From NCBI RefSeq assembly GCF_014204815.1, contig NZ_JACHMC010000001.1, positions 124,001-188,000 of the forward strand: a stretch of DNA of 64,000 nt, in the 5' to 3' direction. Under the pieces are notes generated by a model that did not search any database, was not told the DNA's origin, and worked only from the letters and a program-made list of their open reading frames with translations. Source of the stretch: Micrococcus flavus (GTDB lineage: Bacteria; Actinomycetota; Actinomycetes; Actinomycetales; Micrococcaceae). Of this stretch, positions 42,277 through 50,461 are shown piece after piece (the first letter of the stretch is position 1; every line of letters begins with the position of its first letter). A program made the position numbers and the translations under genes.

Positions 42277-45200
42277 TCACCGGTGCACCAGCCGCAGGAA
42301 CGCCCCGATCATGGGCAGGTCCGCCGGGTTGGCGGGGAGCGCGTCCGCCAGCGCGGGGGAGTGGACCAGGTAGCAGGCCCACTTGCCGCGGGAGATGGAC
42401 ACGTTGAGCCGGTTGCGGTTCAGGAGGAAGTCCAGGCCGCGGGGGACCTCCTGCGGGCTCGACGCCGCCATGGTGAGGATCGCGACCGGGGCCTCCCGGC
42501 CCTGGAACTTGTCCACGGTGCCCACGGTGGTGGCCGTGAAGCCGGCGTCATCGAGTGCCGTCCGGACTGTGGCGACCTGCGCGTTGTAGGGCGCCACCAC
42601 GATCACGTCTTCGGGGGTGAGGGCACGCGGACTGTCCCCGTCCTGGGGGTCCGTCCAGCTCCGCCCGACGACGTCCCTCACCAGCTCCACGACCCTCTTC
42701 GCCTCCTTTTCGGAGGACACCGCGTTGCCGGTGTGCTCGACTGGCCGGGGGTGCAGGCCCGGCGCGATCCCCCCGAGCCGGCGGGCGTCCGTGACGTCCT
42801 CTCGGGAGCGCAGCTGTCCCGCGTAGGACAGGTCGGAGACGGCCCGCGTGAGCGCGGAGTGCATGCGCCAGGACGTGTCCAGGAAGAAGCCGCGCTCGCC
42901 GGGGAGGACGGCGTGACCCTCCGCTATCCAGGTGAGGGCCGCCTCTCCGATCGGCTGAGGGTGCTCGCCCTTCTGCACCTGCGGGAGCTGCTGCGGGTCG
43001 CCCAGCAGGAGGATCGTCCTCGCAGAGGAGCCCGCCCCCAGCAGATACGCCAGGGACAGCTGTCCAGCCTCGTCCACGACGAGGAGGTCGACGGGGGAGA
43101 CGTCGGCATGGGAGAACAGCCAGGACGTGCCACCCACCACCCGACCCGGTCCGGCGAAGTCGAGGTCTTCCTTGTCTCCCAGCGCGGTCCACGAGTGCTC
43201 CGCCGAGGGATCCTTCGGCTTCTTGCCGACCCGTTCCGGCTCCACCCCGATCTGGACGAGCTTGTCCAGGAAGTTCTCCACCACGGCATGGGACTGCGCT
43301 GTGACGCCCACGCTCCACCCGCGCTCCAGCAGTGCCTTCACCGCGTGACTGCCCACATGCGTCTTGCCGGTCCCGGGCGGCCCCTGCACAGCCACATAGG
43401 ACCCCTGGGCCGAACCGAGCGCCTCAACCAGGCCGGTCACCCCGTCGAGGGCTCCGCTGCGGACGTCGTTCGAGATGTCCCGCACGCTGCGGCCCACGGC
43501 CGACGGGTCGCGGCGCGCCAGGAGATCGGACACGGCGCCCCCGGGAAGCGAGGCGGTCGAGGCTGCGGCTTCCGCCTCCTCCCGGATGCGGTCCAGGATG
43601 GCCCCGGGTGAGACGTAGTTCAGGTGGAAGACCCCCATGGGCACTTCGGCGTGCTGCGACTCGTACTTCACGCTCTGCCGCTGCAGGAGCCTCACTCGGA
43701 ACCGCTCCCCGCCGATCCCCTCGACCTCGACGGCATCCAGCGGGCTCTTGCTCTGCCAACGCACCGCATTGGGCTGCAGGACGGCCCAGGCGGGCGGATC
43801 GTCGTAGAGGGCCTGGAGCTTGAACTGGTCGGACTTCCGCTCCCGCGGTCGGATCTCGGTGCCCGGTTCGAGCCGACCGGTGACCGTCAGCTCCCTCAAC
43901 GGATTGCCCTTCCCCGGGGGCTTTTCCCACTCGCTCACCTGCTCCACCGCATCGAAGACGAGGTTCGCCCGCGGCTCCTGCCATTCGTCCGGAGCGGAGA
44001 CCGCGCGGTCGAACATCGCCCACCACAGGGGCTTGTTCTCCCGGGGGAAGTACTCGAGCGCCGCGGCGAGCATCGCGAGGGCGCGCTGGTCCGCGTCGAG
44101 GACGGCGCCCGCCTCGCGGCACTCCTCCGGCAGCAGGGACAGCACGGCTCCGGCGCGCGTGATGTCCTCCTCTCGAGCGCTGGGTGCGGACTCGGCTGTG
44201 AGCGGGTCCGCGTCGACTTCGGCGGACGCGTCCGCCCCGTCGGCGGGCTCCGCCTCGCCGTCCACCTGGGCCCGCAGCCAGTCCCGCAGCCGGGCGGTGG
44301 AGACGCAGTCGTACCGGTTGTAGTCCTCGATGCCCGCGCGCAGCCGCCGGGCCTCGTCCGCGTCCCCCGCCGCGGCGTAGGCGTGGTACTCGGTGACGGA
44401 GTCCGCGGCGGTGGTCACCCCGTCCTCGCTGCGGTGGTCCGCGCCCATGTAGAGCGGCTCGAGCTTCTTGATGGAGTAGCTCTCCACGGCCGCCCGCAGG
44501 CTGGCGCGCACGGTGGCGTAGAGGTCCACGAACAGGCCGGCCCGCAGCCAGTCGTCCAGCTCCGCCTCCCCGACGCCGTGGCGCACCGTCAGCCGCTTCA
44601 GCGCCGTCACCTCGTACGCCGCGTAGTGGTAGATCCGCATGTCCGGGTGCTCCGCCCGGCGGGCCTCCACACACCGCACGAACTCCTCCAGCGCCGCCCG
44701 CTCCTGCGCCCGCGAGTCCGCCCACAGTCCCGTGAAGCGGAAGTCCTCGAACGCCGTGCCCGCCGTGTCCCCGTCCGGGGCCTTGACCCAGCCCCACAGG
44801 TACTCCAGCCCCTCCATGGCCCCGCTCGGGGCGGTCCACAGGGGGTCCCCCTCGAAGTCGAAGAACAGGTCGCCCGCGCTCGGGGCGGGCAGGCTGCGGA
44901 TCGGCTCGGGGTCCACGATCCGGAACTCGGGCGTGCCGTCCGGCCGCTGCGGGGTCAGCTGCAGGACGGCCTGGTCCCGCAGCCCCCGCCACGTGCGCTC
45001 GGAGATCCCCGGGGGCGTCTGCTCCGACGCTGCGAGGTCCTCGACGGTCCGGATGCCGGCCTCCCGCAGCCGCGTGCGCTGCAGGCGGGTGGCCCCGGCG
45101 GTCAGGAGCACGTCCCGGTGCGCGGTGATCGCCTCCTCGCACGCCGGGCACGCCCCGCAGACCGCCAGGCCGTCGTCCCAGGACGCGGCCCGGCCGGCGT

Positions 45201-45837
45201 CGACGTGCGCCCGCAGGTCCCGCTCGAGCCGCGCCCGCTGATGCCGGTACACGGGGATCACGTCCGTGAGGTCCACCTCGTGCCGCGTGTGGTCCCCCAG
45301 CCAGAGGCTGCCGGTGCGCGTGCGCGGCACGCCCATCCCGTCCAGCAGGTCCGCGTACGCGGCGATCTGCAGTAGCGCCGTCACGCGGGCGTGGCGGGCG
45401 AGCTTGGTGTCCACCACCTCGTACGCGCCCTCCGGGTGCCCGGCGTCCCGGCGCAGGACCAGGAAGTCCGCGAGGCCGCCGAACGTGCCGTCGTGCAGCA
45501 TCGCCTGGAAGACCACGGCCGGCCGGCCCTCCAGCGCCGCCGCCGTGCGGTCCCGGGCCGCGGCGATCTCCTCGGGGATCCAGTGCGAGGGCCTCTCCAG
45601 CACCGCCACCCGCTCCGCGCCGTGCTCGGCGGTCAGGCCCGCCAGCACCCGCGCCTCGTGCTCGTCCCCGAGCCCGGACACCCGCGTCAGGAACGGGTCC
45701 TCGTCCACCGGCTGCGGGGCGCGGCCGAGCGCAGGGTCCACCTTCAGGCGGTACCAGCCGTACTCGCACGTGGCGGCGGCCGTGACGTCGGAGGGGCTGA
45801 GGAGGAAGGAGCGGAGGTCGGGGGCGAAGGAGACCAT
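42277..45837 (-). CDS. TM0106-type RecB-like nuclease fused to SF1 (DNA2-like) helicase
   Basis: 1,186 aa. Residues about 15-260 form a Cas4/RecB-like nuclease (YEVVDTKLARHARVTALLQIAAY) with Cys residues GACPAC for an iron-sulfur or zinc site. Residues about 320-520 form an RNase H-like exonuclease domain (DLFFDFEGDPLW, then YHYAAYEVTAL). The helicase follows: Walker A GPPGTGKT near 819, VDEAGQ near 919, and C-terminal motif ISRGKWACYLV near 1149. Family members are predicted DNA repair nuclease-helicases. Spaced 34 bp before purB. Confidence 0.9.
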   Translation of the reverse strand: MVSFAPDLRSFLLSPSDVTAAATCEYGWYRLKVDPALGRAPQPVDEDPFLTRVSGLGDEHEARVLAGLTAEHGAERVAVLERPSHWIPEEIAAARDRTAAALEGRPAVVFQAMLHDGTFGGLADFLVLRRDAGHPEGAYEVVDTKLARHARVTALLQIAAYADLLDGMGVPRTRTGSLWLGDHTRHEVDLTDVIPVYRHQRARLERDLRAHVDAGRAASWDDGLAVCGACPACEEAITAHRDVLLTAGATRLQRTRLREAGIRTVEDLAASEQTPPGISERTWRGLRDQAVLQLTPQRPDGTPEFRIVDPEPIRSLPAPSAGDLFFDFEGDPLWTAPSGAMEGLEYLWGWVKAPDGDTAGTAFEDFRFTGLWADSRAQERAALEEFVRCVEARRAEHPDMRIYHYAAYEVTALKRLTVRHGVGEAELDDWLRAGLFVDLYATVRASLRAAVESYSIKKLEPLYMGADHRSEDGVTTAADSVTEYHAYAAAGDADEARRLRAGIEDYNRYDCVSTARLRDWLRAQVDGEAEPADGADASAEVDADPLTAESAPSAREEDITRAGAVLSLLPEECREAGAVLDADQRALAMLAAALEYFPRENKPLWWAMFDRAVSAPDEWQEPRANLVFDAVEQVSEWEKPPGKGNPLRELTVTGRLEPGTEIRPRERKSDQFKLQALYDDPPAWAVLQPNAVRWQSKSPLDAVEVEGIGGERFRVRLLQRQSVKYESQHAEVPMGVFHLNYVSPGAILDRIREEAEAAASTASLPGGAVSDLLARRDPSAVGRSVRDISNDVRSGALDGVTGLVEALGSAQGSYVAVQGPPGTGKTHVGSHAVKALLERGWSVGVTAQSHAVVENFLDKLVQIGVEPERVGKKPKDPSAEHSWTALGDKEDLDFAGPGRVVGGTSWLFSHADVSPVDLLVVDEAGQLSLAYLLGAGSSARTILLLGDPQQLPQVQKGEHPQPIGEAALTWIAEGHAVLPGERGFFLDTSWRMHSALTRAVSDLSYAGQLRSREDVTDARRLGGIAPGLHPRPVEHTGNAVSSEKEAKRVVELVRDVVGRSWTDPQDGDSPRALTPEDVIVVAPYNAQVATVRTALDDAGFTATTVGTVDKFQGREAPVAILTMAASSPQEVPRGLDFLLNRNRLNVSISRGKWACYLVHSPALADALPANPADLPMIGAFLRLVHR

Positions 45838-45967
45838 GGGCCCACCCTAGGCAGGGGGAGCGGACGGGATAAGGGCGGGCTCTGCCGGATCCTGCGCGGG
45901 GGCGACCCGCCTCCCGCCTCCTCCCCGTCACACGCCGCCCCTGACTTGACGCAGGTCACATCGACGG

Positions 45968-45989
45968 AGTTACCTAATGATCGTTCAGT
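45968..45989. promoter_or_regulatory. PaaR-like operator overlapping the paaI promoter
   Basis: Read on the minus strand, the site ACTGAACGAT..GGTAACT fits the 22-bp PaaR palindrome known from Corynebacterium (ACTNACCG, N2, CG, N2, CGGTNAGT) at most fixed positions. TTGACG (45946-45951) and a TACCTAAT -10-like sequence overlap it, so binding would block transcription. Confidence 0.65.
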
Positions 45990-46029
45990 AAATCGCCGCG
46001 CGCCCGCGTGCCCGACCCCGGGGAGGACC

Positions 46030-46446
46030 ATGGCCGACACCCCGCACCACCCCATGCTCGCGGACGACCGCGTGGCGCAGTGGCTCGGCGTGACCCTCGA
46101 GGCCGCGGAGAAGGACCACGCCCGCATCCGCATGACCCTGACCGAGGACCACCACAACGGCTTCGGCATGGCCCACGGCGGCGCCGTGTTCGCGTTCGCG
46201 GACTCGTGCTTCGCCCTGACCTGCAACGACCCGCACGGGGACGGCAGCACCATCACGGTCGCCTCCGGCGTGGACGTCAACTTCCTGGCCGGCACCCGTG
46301 CCGGCCAGACGCTGATCGCCGAGGGGCGCCTGGTCGCCTCCGCCGGCCGCTCCGGCGTCTACGACATCACCGTGACCACCGACGACGGCGCCCCCGTGGC
46401 CGCGTTCCGCGGCCGCTCCCGCACCGTCGCCGCGAAGGCGGGCTGA
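46030..46446 (+). CDS. paaI: PaaI-type hydroxyphenylacetyl-CoA thioesterase
   Basis: 138 aa hotdog protein with the PaaI motif HHNGFGMAHGGAVFAFADSCFA, in which HGG and the following acidic residue form the active site. It hydrolyses ring-hydroxylated phenylacetyl-CoA and rescues CoA from dead-end intermediates. SD GGAGG before ATG 46030. First gene of paaI-paaK-TetR. Confidence 0.9.
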   Translation: MADTPHHPMLADDRVAQWLGVTLEAAEKDHARIRMTLTEDHHNGFGMAHGGAVFAFADSCFALTCNDPHGDGSTITVASGVDVNFLAGTRAGQTLIAEGRLVASAGRSGVYDITVTTDDGAPVAAFRGRSRTVAAKAG

Positions 46447-46521
46447 CCGGCGTCGTCCTCCGACGACGTCCCGCCCTCCCCAGCAGACCGACCGACCCGT
46501 CCCATCCCCAAGGAGACCCCG

Positions 46522-47874
46522 ATGCTCGAGGCGTCCGTCCCGAACCCCTACTCCCCGGCTCCGCTCGCGAAGAACCCCGACGATCGCGGGAAGCAGGACC
46601 CCGAGGAGACGATGAGCCGCGACCAGATCGAGGCGCTCCAGACCGAACGCCTGCGCTGGTCCCTGCACCACGCCTACGAGAACGCCCCGGGGTACAAGGA
46701 GCACTTCGACGCCCACGGCGTGCACCCCTCGGACTTCAAGGCCCTCGAGGACCTGGCGAAGTTCCCGTACACGGACAAGGAGTTCCTGCGGAAGAACTAC
46801 CCGTTCAAGGCCTTCGCGGCCACCGGGTCCGAGCTCCGCCGCATCCACGCCTCCTCCGGCACCACCGGCCAGCCCACCGTGGTCGGCTACACCGACGACG
46901 ACCTGGCCACCTGGGCCACGCTCGTCGCCCGCTGCTTCCGCGCCGGCGGCATCCGCCCCGGCGACAAGGTGCACAACGCGTACGGCTACGGACTCTTCAC
47001 CGGCGGCCTGGGTGCGCACTACGGCGCCGAGCGCCTCGGCGCGGCCGTGATCCCGATGTCCGGCGGCCAGACCGAGAAGCAGGTGCAGCTGCTCACCGAC
47101 TTCGAGCCCAGCGCCATCCTCTCCACCCCCACCTACCTGCTGACCATCGCGGACGGCTTCAAGAAGATGGGGCTGGACCCCCGCACGTCCTCGCTGAAGA
47201 CCGCGATCCTCGGCGCCGAGCCGTGGACCGAGGAGATGCGCCGCGAGATCGAGCAGGCCTTCGACCTGGACGCCCTGGACATCTACGGCCTGTCCGAGGT
47301 CATGGGCCCGGGCGTGGCCGGCGAGTCCGTGGAGACCAAGGACGGCTCCCACATCTGGGAGGACCACTTCCGCCCCGAGATCATCGACCCGCTCACGGAC
47401 GAGGTCCTCGAGACCGGCCGCCCCGGCGAGCTCGTCTTCACCTCGCTCACCAAGCAGGCGCTGCCGATCATCCGCTACCGCACGCACGACCTCACCCGCC
47501 TGCTGCCGGGCACCTCCCACCCGGGCCACCGCCGCATGGGCCGCATCACCGGCCGCTCGGACGACATGATCATCCTGCGCGGCGTCAACCTGTTCCCGTC
47601 GCAGATCGAGGAGCTGGCCCTCAAGGAGCCCGCCCTGTCGCCGCACTTCACCCTCGAGATCACGCGCCCGGACCGCATGGACCAGATGGCCGTGAACATC
47701 GAGCGTCGCGATCATGCGACCCTCGAGGAGGCCCAGGCCTGCGCCGCGCACCTGCAGAAGGAGATCAAGATCAAGATCGGCTCCTCCTGCACCATCAACG
47801 TGGTCGATCCGGAGACCCTCGCCCGGTCCTCCGGCAAGCTCAAGCGCATCTACGACCTGCGCGACAAGGACTGA
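46522..47874 (+). CDS. paaK: Phenylacetate-CoA ligase PaaK
   Basis: 450 aa adenylating enzyme: IHASSGTTGQPTVVGYT P-loop, YGLSEVMGPGVA motif, RYRTHDLTRLL and a C-terminal lysine near GKLKRIYD. It activates phenylacetate with CoA and ATP, the entry step of the pathway. The N-terminus with DPEETMSRDQIEALQTERLRW is typical for PaaK. SD AAGGAG before ATG 46522. Confidence 0.95.
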   Translation: MLEASVPNPYSPAPLAKNPDDRGKQDPEETMSRDQIEALQTERLRWSLHHAYENAPGYKEHFDAHGVHPSDFKALEDLAKFPYTDKEFLRKNYPFKAFAATGSELRRIHASSGTTGQPTVVGYTDDDLATWATLVARCFRAGGIRPGDKVHNAYGYGLFTGGLGAHYGAERLGAAVIPMSGGQTEKQVQLLTDFEPSAILSTPTYLLTIADGFKKMGLDPRTSSLKTAILGAEPWTEEMRREIEQAFDLDALDIYGLSEVMGPGVAGESVETKDGSHIWEDHFRPEIIDPLTDEVLETGRPGELVFTSLTKQALPIIRYRTHDLTRLLPGTSHPGHRRMGRITGRSDDMIILRGVNLFPSQIEELALKEPALSPHFTLEITRPDRMDQMAVNIERRDHATLEEAQACAAHLQKEIKIKIGSSCTINVVDPETLARSSGKLKRIYDLRDKD

Positions 47875-47966
47875 CCCCGGCCCTGCGGCCGAACCCGACG
47901 CCGGCGTGCCCGGTAGAGTGGATCGGTGCGCCGTCGTCGGCGTCCGCCCGCCCCCGAAGGAGCCCC

Positions 47967-48578
47967 GTGCCCCAGAGCAGCCCCACCCCGCGCCGCGGCC
48001 GGCCCGGCTATGACCGGCAGACGCTCCTGGCCGAGTGCGTCGAGCTCTTCAACCGGCACGGCTACGAGGCGACGTCCATGGGCATGCTCGCCGCGCACCT
48101 GGGCATCTCCAAGTCCGCGATCTACCACCACGTGGAGTCCAAGGAGGCGATCCTCGGCCACGCCCTGGACGACGCCCTCGACGCGCTCGAGGCGTCCATG
48201 GACCGCGCCCAGGCATCCGGGGTGGCCCCCGGCGGGCAGGTGGAGCGCGCCATCCGCGGCGGCCTCGAGGTCCTCGTGGAGAAGATGCCTGAGGTCACCC
48301 TTCTGCTGCGCCTGCGGGGCAACTCCGACGTGGAGCGCGCCGCCATGGAGCGCCGCCGCGACATCACGCGCCGCCTGGGCGAGATGATCGAGGCCGCCCA
48401 GGCCGAGGGCTCCGTCCGCGACGACGTCACCCCCCGCAACCTCGCCCGCCTCGCCCTGGGCATGATCAACTCGGTGGTCGACTGGTACCGCCCCGAGGGC
48501 GACGCCCCCGGGCACAAGACCGTGGACGAGATGGTCGCCGCGGTGACCGGTGTGGTGATGGGCGGCCTGCGCGGCTGA
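47967..48578 (+). CDS. TetR-family regulator, probably PaaR
   Basis: GTG 47967 after GAAGGAG; 203 aa. HTH EATSMGMLAAHLGISKSAIYHHVESKE. Its place after paaK and the presence of PaaR-type boxes before paaI, paaZ and the thiolase operon make it the likely phenylacetyl-CoA-responsive repressor of the regulon. It is named by context, so no symbol is given. Confidence 0.8.
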   Translation: MPQSSPTPRRGRPGYDRQTLLAECVELFNRHGYEATSMGMLAAHLGISKSAIYHHVESKEAILGHALDDALDALEASMDRAQASGVAPGGQVERAIRGGLEVLVEKMPEVTLLLRLRGNSDVERAAMERRRDITRRLGEMIEAAQAEGSVRDDVTPRNLARLALGMINSVVDWYRPEGDAPGHKTVDEMVAAVTGVVMGGLRG

Positions 48579-48587
48579 GTCCCGCCC

Positions 48588-49370
48588 TCAGCCGGACGCC
48601 AGGGCGTCCGCCACCTCCCGCAGGAGCGCGACGTCGGCGGTCCCGTCGGTCCGACCCGTCGCCTCCGATGCGGCGTCCGGGCCGTCCGTGCGCCGGTTGA
48701 GGACGTACTGCCGCCGTCCGTCCAGGACGTGCGCGGCCTGCATGCGGACCTCGCTCCCGTCCGGGCCCGGGATCCGGCGCGTGAAGACCACGGCCTGCCC
48801 GCCCTGCCCCGCCTGCGCGCCCTCCCAGGAGGCCTCCCGCGCGTCGAGCATGCCGAGCCAGCCGTCCTGGCCCGTGCAGGCCGCGCGCACCCGGCCGTGC
48901 CCCGCCCAGGACTCCCGCGCCGACGCCTCGTCAGGGAAGTCCGTGACGGTGAGGTTCACGTACCCCTCCGGGGACGCCGCGCCCAGGCCGCCGGCGGAAC
49001 CCGCCCCGGCCAGCGCTCGCGCGCCCGATCCCGCCTCGAGTGCGGTGACCTCCCGGTTCGCGGCCAGGCAGGCCTGGGAGGCGTCCCGGGCGGTCTCCAG
49101 GGGGACGTCGTCGCCGAACACGGTCTCCTGCTGCCGCTGCATGGCCGCGGCGTATTCGGCCGGCGAGTACACGTCCAGGATGGTCATCTTCGCGCCCGTG
49201 CCCTGCTCGACGACGGCCCGCACCCGGGCCTGCGCGGCCGGGTCCACCCAGGGCGCGGACTCGGCGGGGGAGGCCGGGCCGGACGAGTCCCGGGCGTCAC
49301 ATCCGACGGTCAGCGGGGCCGCCAGCGTGCACAGGAGAAGGGCCGCGGCGGCACGGGAGCGGAGGCGCAT
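48588..49370 (-). CDS. Secreted lipoprotein, 260 aa
   Basis: Signal peptide MRLRSRAAAALLLCTLAAPLTVGC with lipobox LTVGC. The mature part has two Cys (QACLAAN, AACTGQDG) that could form a disulfide and resembles the PknH-sensor-like folds of actinobacterial lipoproteins, as does the next gene upstream. Convergent with the TetR gene. Function unknown. Confidence 0.75.
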   Translation of the reverse strand: MRLRSRAAAALLLCTLAAPLTVGCDARDSSGPASPAESAPWVDPAAQARVRAVVEQGTGAKMTILDVYSPAEYAAAMQRQQETVFGDDVPLETARDASQACLAANREVTALEAGSGARALAGAGSAGGLGAASPEGYVNLTVTDFPDEASARESWAGHGRVRAACTGQDGWLGMLDAREASWEGAQAGQGGQAVVFTRRIPGPDGSEVRMQAAHVLDGRRQYVLNRRTDGPDAASEATGRTDGTADVALLREVADALASG

Positions 49371-49430
49371 GCCCCCATTCTCCCGCGCGCCGCGGCCGGG
49401 TCGGCCGCCGGGCCGGGTCGACCGGGCCGG

Positions 49431-50399
49431 TCAGGAGGCCGGGCCGAACTCCTTCGCGACCGCCTCGCGGACGCCCTGCGCCATCTCCACGACCTGCTCG
49501 GGCGTGGCCTTCTCACCGGCGCTGTCGAGCGCGGTGACGGCGATCAGGCGTGCGCCATCCCGCGTCATGACGCTGATGCCGGGCATCGGGCCCGCGCCGT
49601 CCTCGGTCGCGGTGGTGGTGGTGACGTCGTAGTCCACGCCGTCCACGGTGGTGCGCTCGGTGGTGATGGCGGCCGCGTAGTCCGCGTTGCCCTCGCAGGT
49701 CTTCGCCCGGTCCTGCTCGGCCTGCTGGACCTTCGCAGCCGCGGCCTCGTCCGGGAGCGTGGTGATGAGGGCGGACGTGTCCGGGCCCGTCTCCTCCGCA
49801 CCCTCCGCAGGCTCCGCGCGGGTGCCCCCGTAGCTCACCTCGGTGCCGCCGGACTCCGCCAGCAGGCCGCTGACCTCCCCCTGCGCGGCCCAGCAGGCGT
49901 CGTCGGCGAGCGGGAGGGACGCCGCGCGCATCTCCTCGGCGTCGGTGGCCGTGGCGGCCTCCTGCTGCTGGGACCGGAGAATGGAGAACTCGCCCGTCGC
50001 GGTGGTGTCCACGGTGACGTCCCCCTGGAGGCCGAGGACCTCGGCCATCGGCTCCTTGAGGGCGAGCACCTTCTCGTTCTCCGGCAGCTCCACGTCCGCA
50101 TTCACCCCGCCCGGCAGCGGGGGCGCCCCGGCGGCGGAGCTCGAGGAGGAGGTGGAGGCGGAGGTCGACGCGCTCCCGGATGCGGTGGACGTCGAGGAGG
50201 ACGCCTCCGTGGGGGAGGCGCTGGTCGAGGACGCGGCCGCGGCCGCGGCGTCGGACGAGGAGGAGGTGGTCGCGCCGCCGTCGGACCCGCCGGCGCCGCA
50301 GCCGGTGAGGACCGCCGCGGAGGTCAGCAGGACCGCCGCGCCCAGGCGGGCGCGACGGGAGGGGAAGGGGAGGCGCGTGCGCGCGGGATCGAGGGTCAT
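49431..50399 (-). CDS. Secreted lipoprotein with Ser/Thr/Ala linker, 322 aa
   Basis: Start ATG 50399; lipobox VLTGC after a hydrophobic core. A Ser/Ala/Thr-rich linker of about 55 residues is followed by a domain with DDACWAAQGEVSG and AKTCEGN, a two-Cys spacing similar to the neighbouring lipoprotein, suggesting distant paralogy. 60 bp separate the two genes, so they may form one unit. Confidence 0.75.
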   Translation of the reverse strand: MTLDPARTRLPFPSRRARLGAAVLLTSAAVLTGCGAGGSDGGATTSSSSDAAAAAASSTSASPTEASSSTSTASGSASTSASTSSSSSAAGAPPLPGGVNADVELPENEKVLALKEPMAEVLGLQGDVTVDTTATGEFSILRSQQQEAATATDAEEMRAASLPLADDACWAAQGEVSGLLAESGGTEVSYGGTRAEPAEGAEETGPDTSALITTLPDEAAAAKVQQAEQDRAKTCEGNADYAAAITTERTTVDGVDYDVTTTTATEDGAGPMPGISVMTRDGARLIAVTALDSAGEKATPEQVVEMAQGVREAVAKEFGPAS

Positions 50400-50461
50400 G
50401 GGCCACAGTCTCCGCTCACGCGAGGGCGGGGTCAATCCGGCGGCCGCCGGGCGGGGCGGGA